Assembly (NCBI GenBank): GCA_017960765.1
Contig: JAGCYQ010000013.1
Location: 1-33,199, forward strand
DNA length: 33,199 nucleotides
From: Treponema sp.
GTDB taxonomy: Bacteria; Spirochaetota; Spirochaetia; Treponematales; Treponemataceae
Direction of reading: 5' to 3'
Below the pieces are notes generated by a model. It was not told where the DNA came from. It did not search any database and worked only from the letters and a program-made list of their open reading frames with translations. This document shows, piece by piece, positions 32,125 through 33,199 of the stretch (the first letter of the stretch is position 1; every line of letters starts with the position of its first letter). The translations under genes were made by a program, and so were the position numbers.

Positions 32125-33153
32125 TTATAGTTTTGGAATCTCCCTTGTGCCGTCAGTGATTTCCTTTACAAGCTTTGCCATCGTTGCCCTTACGTCTTCC
32201 GGGACAGATGAGGCATAGAGAGGATCATCCTGAATGAAATTGATGTATCCTTCCCTTATTCCGACATATTTTGTCTTTCCCCATTCAGTCTTGCCGTTAA
32301 GATATGCAAGGGTTGCCTCCTTTGAAGCAAGGGCCTGTTCTGTTGAGCATGAAGATATGACAGTTCCCGGTGCCTTTGCAAAAGAGTTCTCGTCGATAAA
32401 TGAAAGCTTGATGCCGTTCTCTACTGCAGATGACAAAACACCCTGAGCCGCTCCACCGCATATCGGCATGATTACGTCAACACCAACCTGAGCAAGGGCA
32501 TCAGTAATCTCCGCACCCTTTGTTCCGTCGTACCAGTTTCCTACAACCCTGAAATCACATGTGGTTCCTGCGACTGCATCAGAAGCACCCAGGGCATAGT
32601 ATGGATAAAGCACATTGTTCATTACAGGATATTCCTGTGCGGCAACAACAGCTACCTTGTGGTTCTTGGAAAGAAGGCCTGAGATATAGCCTGAAAGATA
32701 TGTCTGCTCCTTCTGGTCATAACTTATGCATGCGATGTTCTGGTTTCCGTCCATGGCACCGTCAAGCAAAACGAATTTCTGCTCCGGGAACTGCTTTGTG
32801 ATTGAGTCTGCCAGCTCCGGGATGGAAGGGTTTGAGGAGATGATTGCGCCATAGCTTCCGTCAGCGGCAAGTGCTGTGAGTTTTGTTGCCCATTCAGCCT
32901 GATTTGTTCCTGCCTCCATGATGTACACTTTGGCTTTCTTTGATTCATCTTTTATGCCTGCGTTATATTCATCGATTCCCTGCTGGACACCTTTTGCCAG
33001 GTTTGCATAAGTAGGGGAGTCTGCCATGATTCCTGGAACGAATACTGCTATTGAAAGTGCGTTTGATTCTTTTTTACCGGAAAAGCCGGACATGATTAAA
33101 GCAGCAGATAGTACTGCAAGAAATAGAATTGCGATAATTTTTTTAGTTTTCAT
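32125..33153 (-). CDS. BMP-family substrate-binding protein (PnrA/TmpC-like) lacking the lipobox Cys
   Basis: 342 aa. Type I periplasmic binding fold of the basic-membrane-protein family; the Treponema pallidum member TmpC/PnrA binds purine nucleosides. Visible family segments: SIAVFVPGIMADSPTYANLAKG, ISSNPSIPELADS, IACISYDQKEQTYLSGYISG and VDVIMPICGGAAQGV. I chose the ATG at 33153 because AGAGG is 6 nt upstream; a frame from 33192 would include the promoter. The signal region ends MSGFSGKKES: Phe24 (TTT) stands where a lipobox Cys (TGT) would be expected, so lipid attachment should be lost. It is first in the importer operon. Nucleosides are the likely but unproven ligand. Confidence 0.92.
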   Translation of the reverse strand: MKTKKIIAILFLAVLSAALIMSGFSGKKESNALSIAVFVPGIMADSPTYANLAKGVQQGIDEYNAGIKDESKKAKVYIMEAGTNQAEWATKLTALAADGSYGAIISSNPSIPELADSITKQFPEQKFVLLDGAMDGNQNIACISYDQKEQTYLSGYISGLLSKNHKVAVVAAQEYPVMNNVLYPYYALGASDAVAGTTCDFRVVGNWYDGTKGAEITDALAQVGVDVIMPICGGAAQGVLSSAVENGIKLSFIDENSFAKAPGTVISSCSTEQALASKEATLAYLNGKTEWGKTKYVGIREGYINFIQDDPLYASSVPEDVRATMAKLVKEITDGTREIPKL

Positions 33154-33170
33154 AATTGACCTCTGGTGTA

Positions 33171-33199
33171 AATATAGTTTTATATAAAACAAAAGTCAA
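33171..33199 (-). promoter_or_regulatory. Promoter of the BMP importer operon
   Basis: Minus strand: TTGACT (33199-33194, at the window edge), a 17-nt spacer, then TATATT (33176-33171). The start point would be about 11 nt before the ATG, leaving only a short leader with AGAGG. Confidence 0.7.

Overview
The window looks like chromosomal DNA of a Treponema-type spirochaete, probably a gut or rumen commensal rather than a pathogen. The clues are a class I (archaeal-type) lysyl-tRNA synthetase, a class III cyclase / FecR-repeat protein / outer-membrane protein operon of a kind I associate with treponemes, a BMP-family nucleoside-type ABC importer (the PnrA/TmpC family), and an arginine biosynthesis cluster, which host-restricted treponemes generally lack. 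The species assignment is inference; no rRNA or tRNA gene is present.

Layout. 1-2712 (+): the end of argJ, then argB and argD, closed by a terminator. 2777-5317 (-): galE followed 3 nt later by an unrecognised membrane-anchored protein with an acidic, EF-hand-like Asp motif. Upstream of galE is a long, nearly perfect inverted repeat (5358-5400). 5600-12168 (+): an operon of a membrane-bound class III adenylate cyclase, a FecR-domain protein with seven ~100-residue repeats, a probable outer-membrane barrel protein and a YdbC/PC4-like protein. 12183-13801 (-): a secreted protein, a small helical protein and a SanA/YdcF-like protein. 13986-15590 (-): lysS, preceded by a strong promoter that sits directly on its start codon.

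15750-23163 (+) is a complete type I restriction-modification operon with two extra genes: hsdM, a small PUA/EVE-like protein, hsdS, a Fic AMPylase with a winged-helix tail, and hsdR. The hsdS linker carries an in-frame 12-bp tandem repeat (Leu-Glu-Ala-Glu units) of the kind that changes recognition-site spacing in the EcoR124 family. Two inverted copies of a small hairpin repeat bracket the hsdS-fic-hsdR part, and their stems differ by compensatory changes. This module is the most accessory-looking part of the window.

23314-28857 (+): a tripartite efflux pump (HlyD-type adaptor, RND pump, TolC-like channel) in overlapping order, again behind a promoter that places the transcript start at the start codon. 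28869-33153 (-): a BMP substrate-binding protein, a double-NBD ATPase and two permeases. The binding protein has Phe where the lipobox Cys is expected, and the ATPase has one degenerate nucleotide site.

No gene-free stretch exceeds 300 bases. The larger gaps (5401-5599, 13802-13985, 15591-15749, 23164-23313) hold the promoters and repeats listed. I saw no tRNA, rRNA, CRISPR array, transposase or phage gene.
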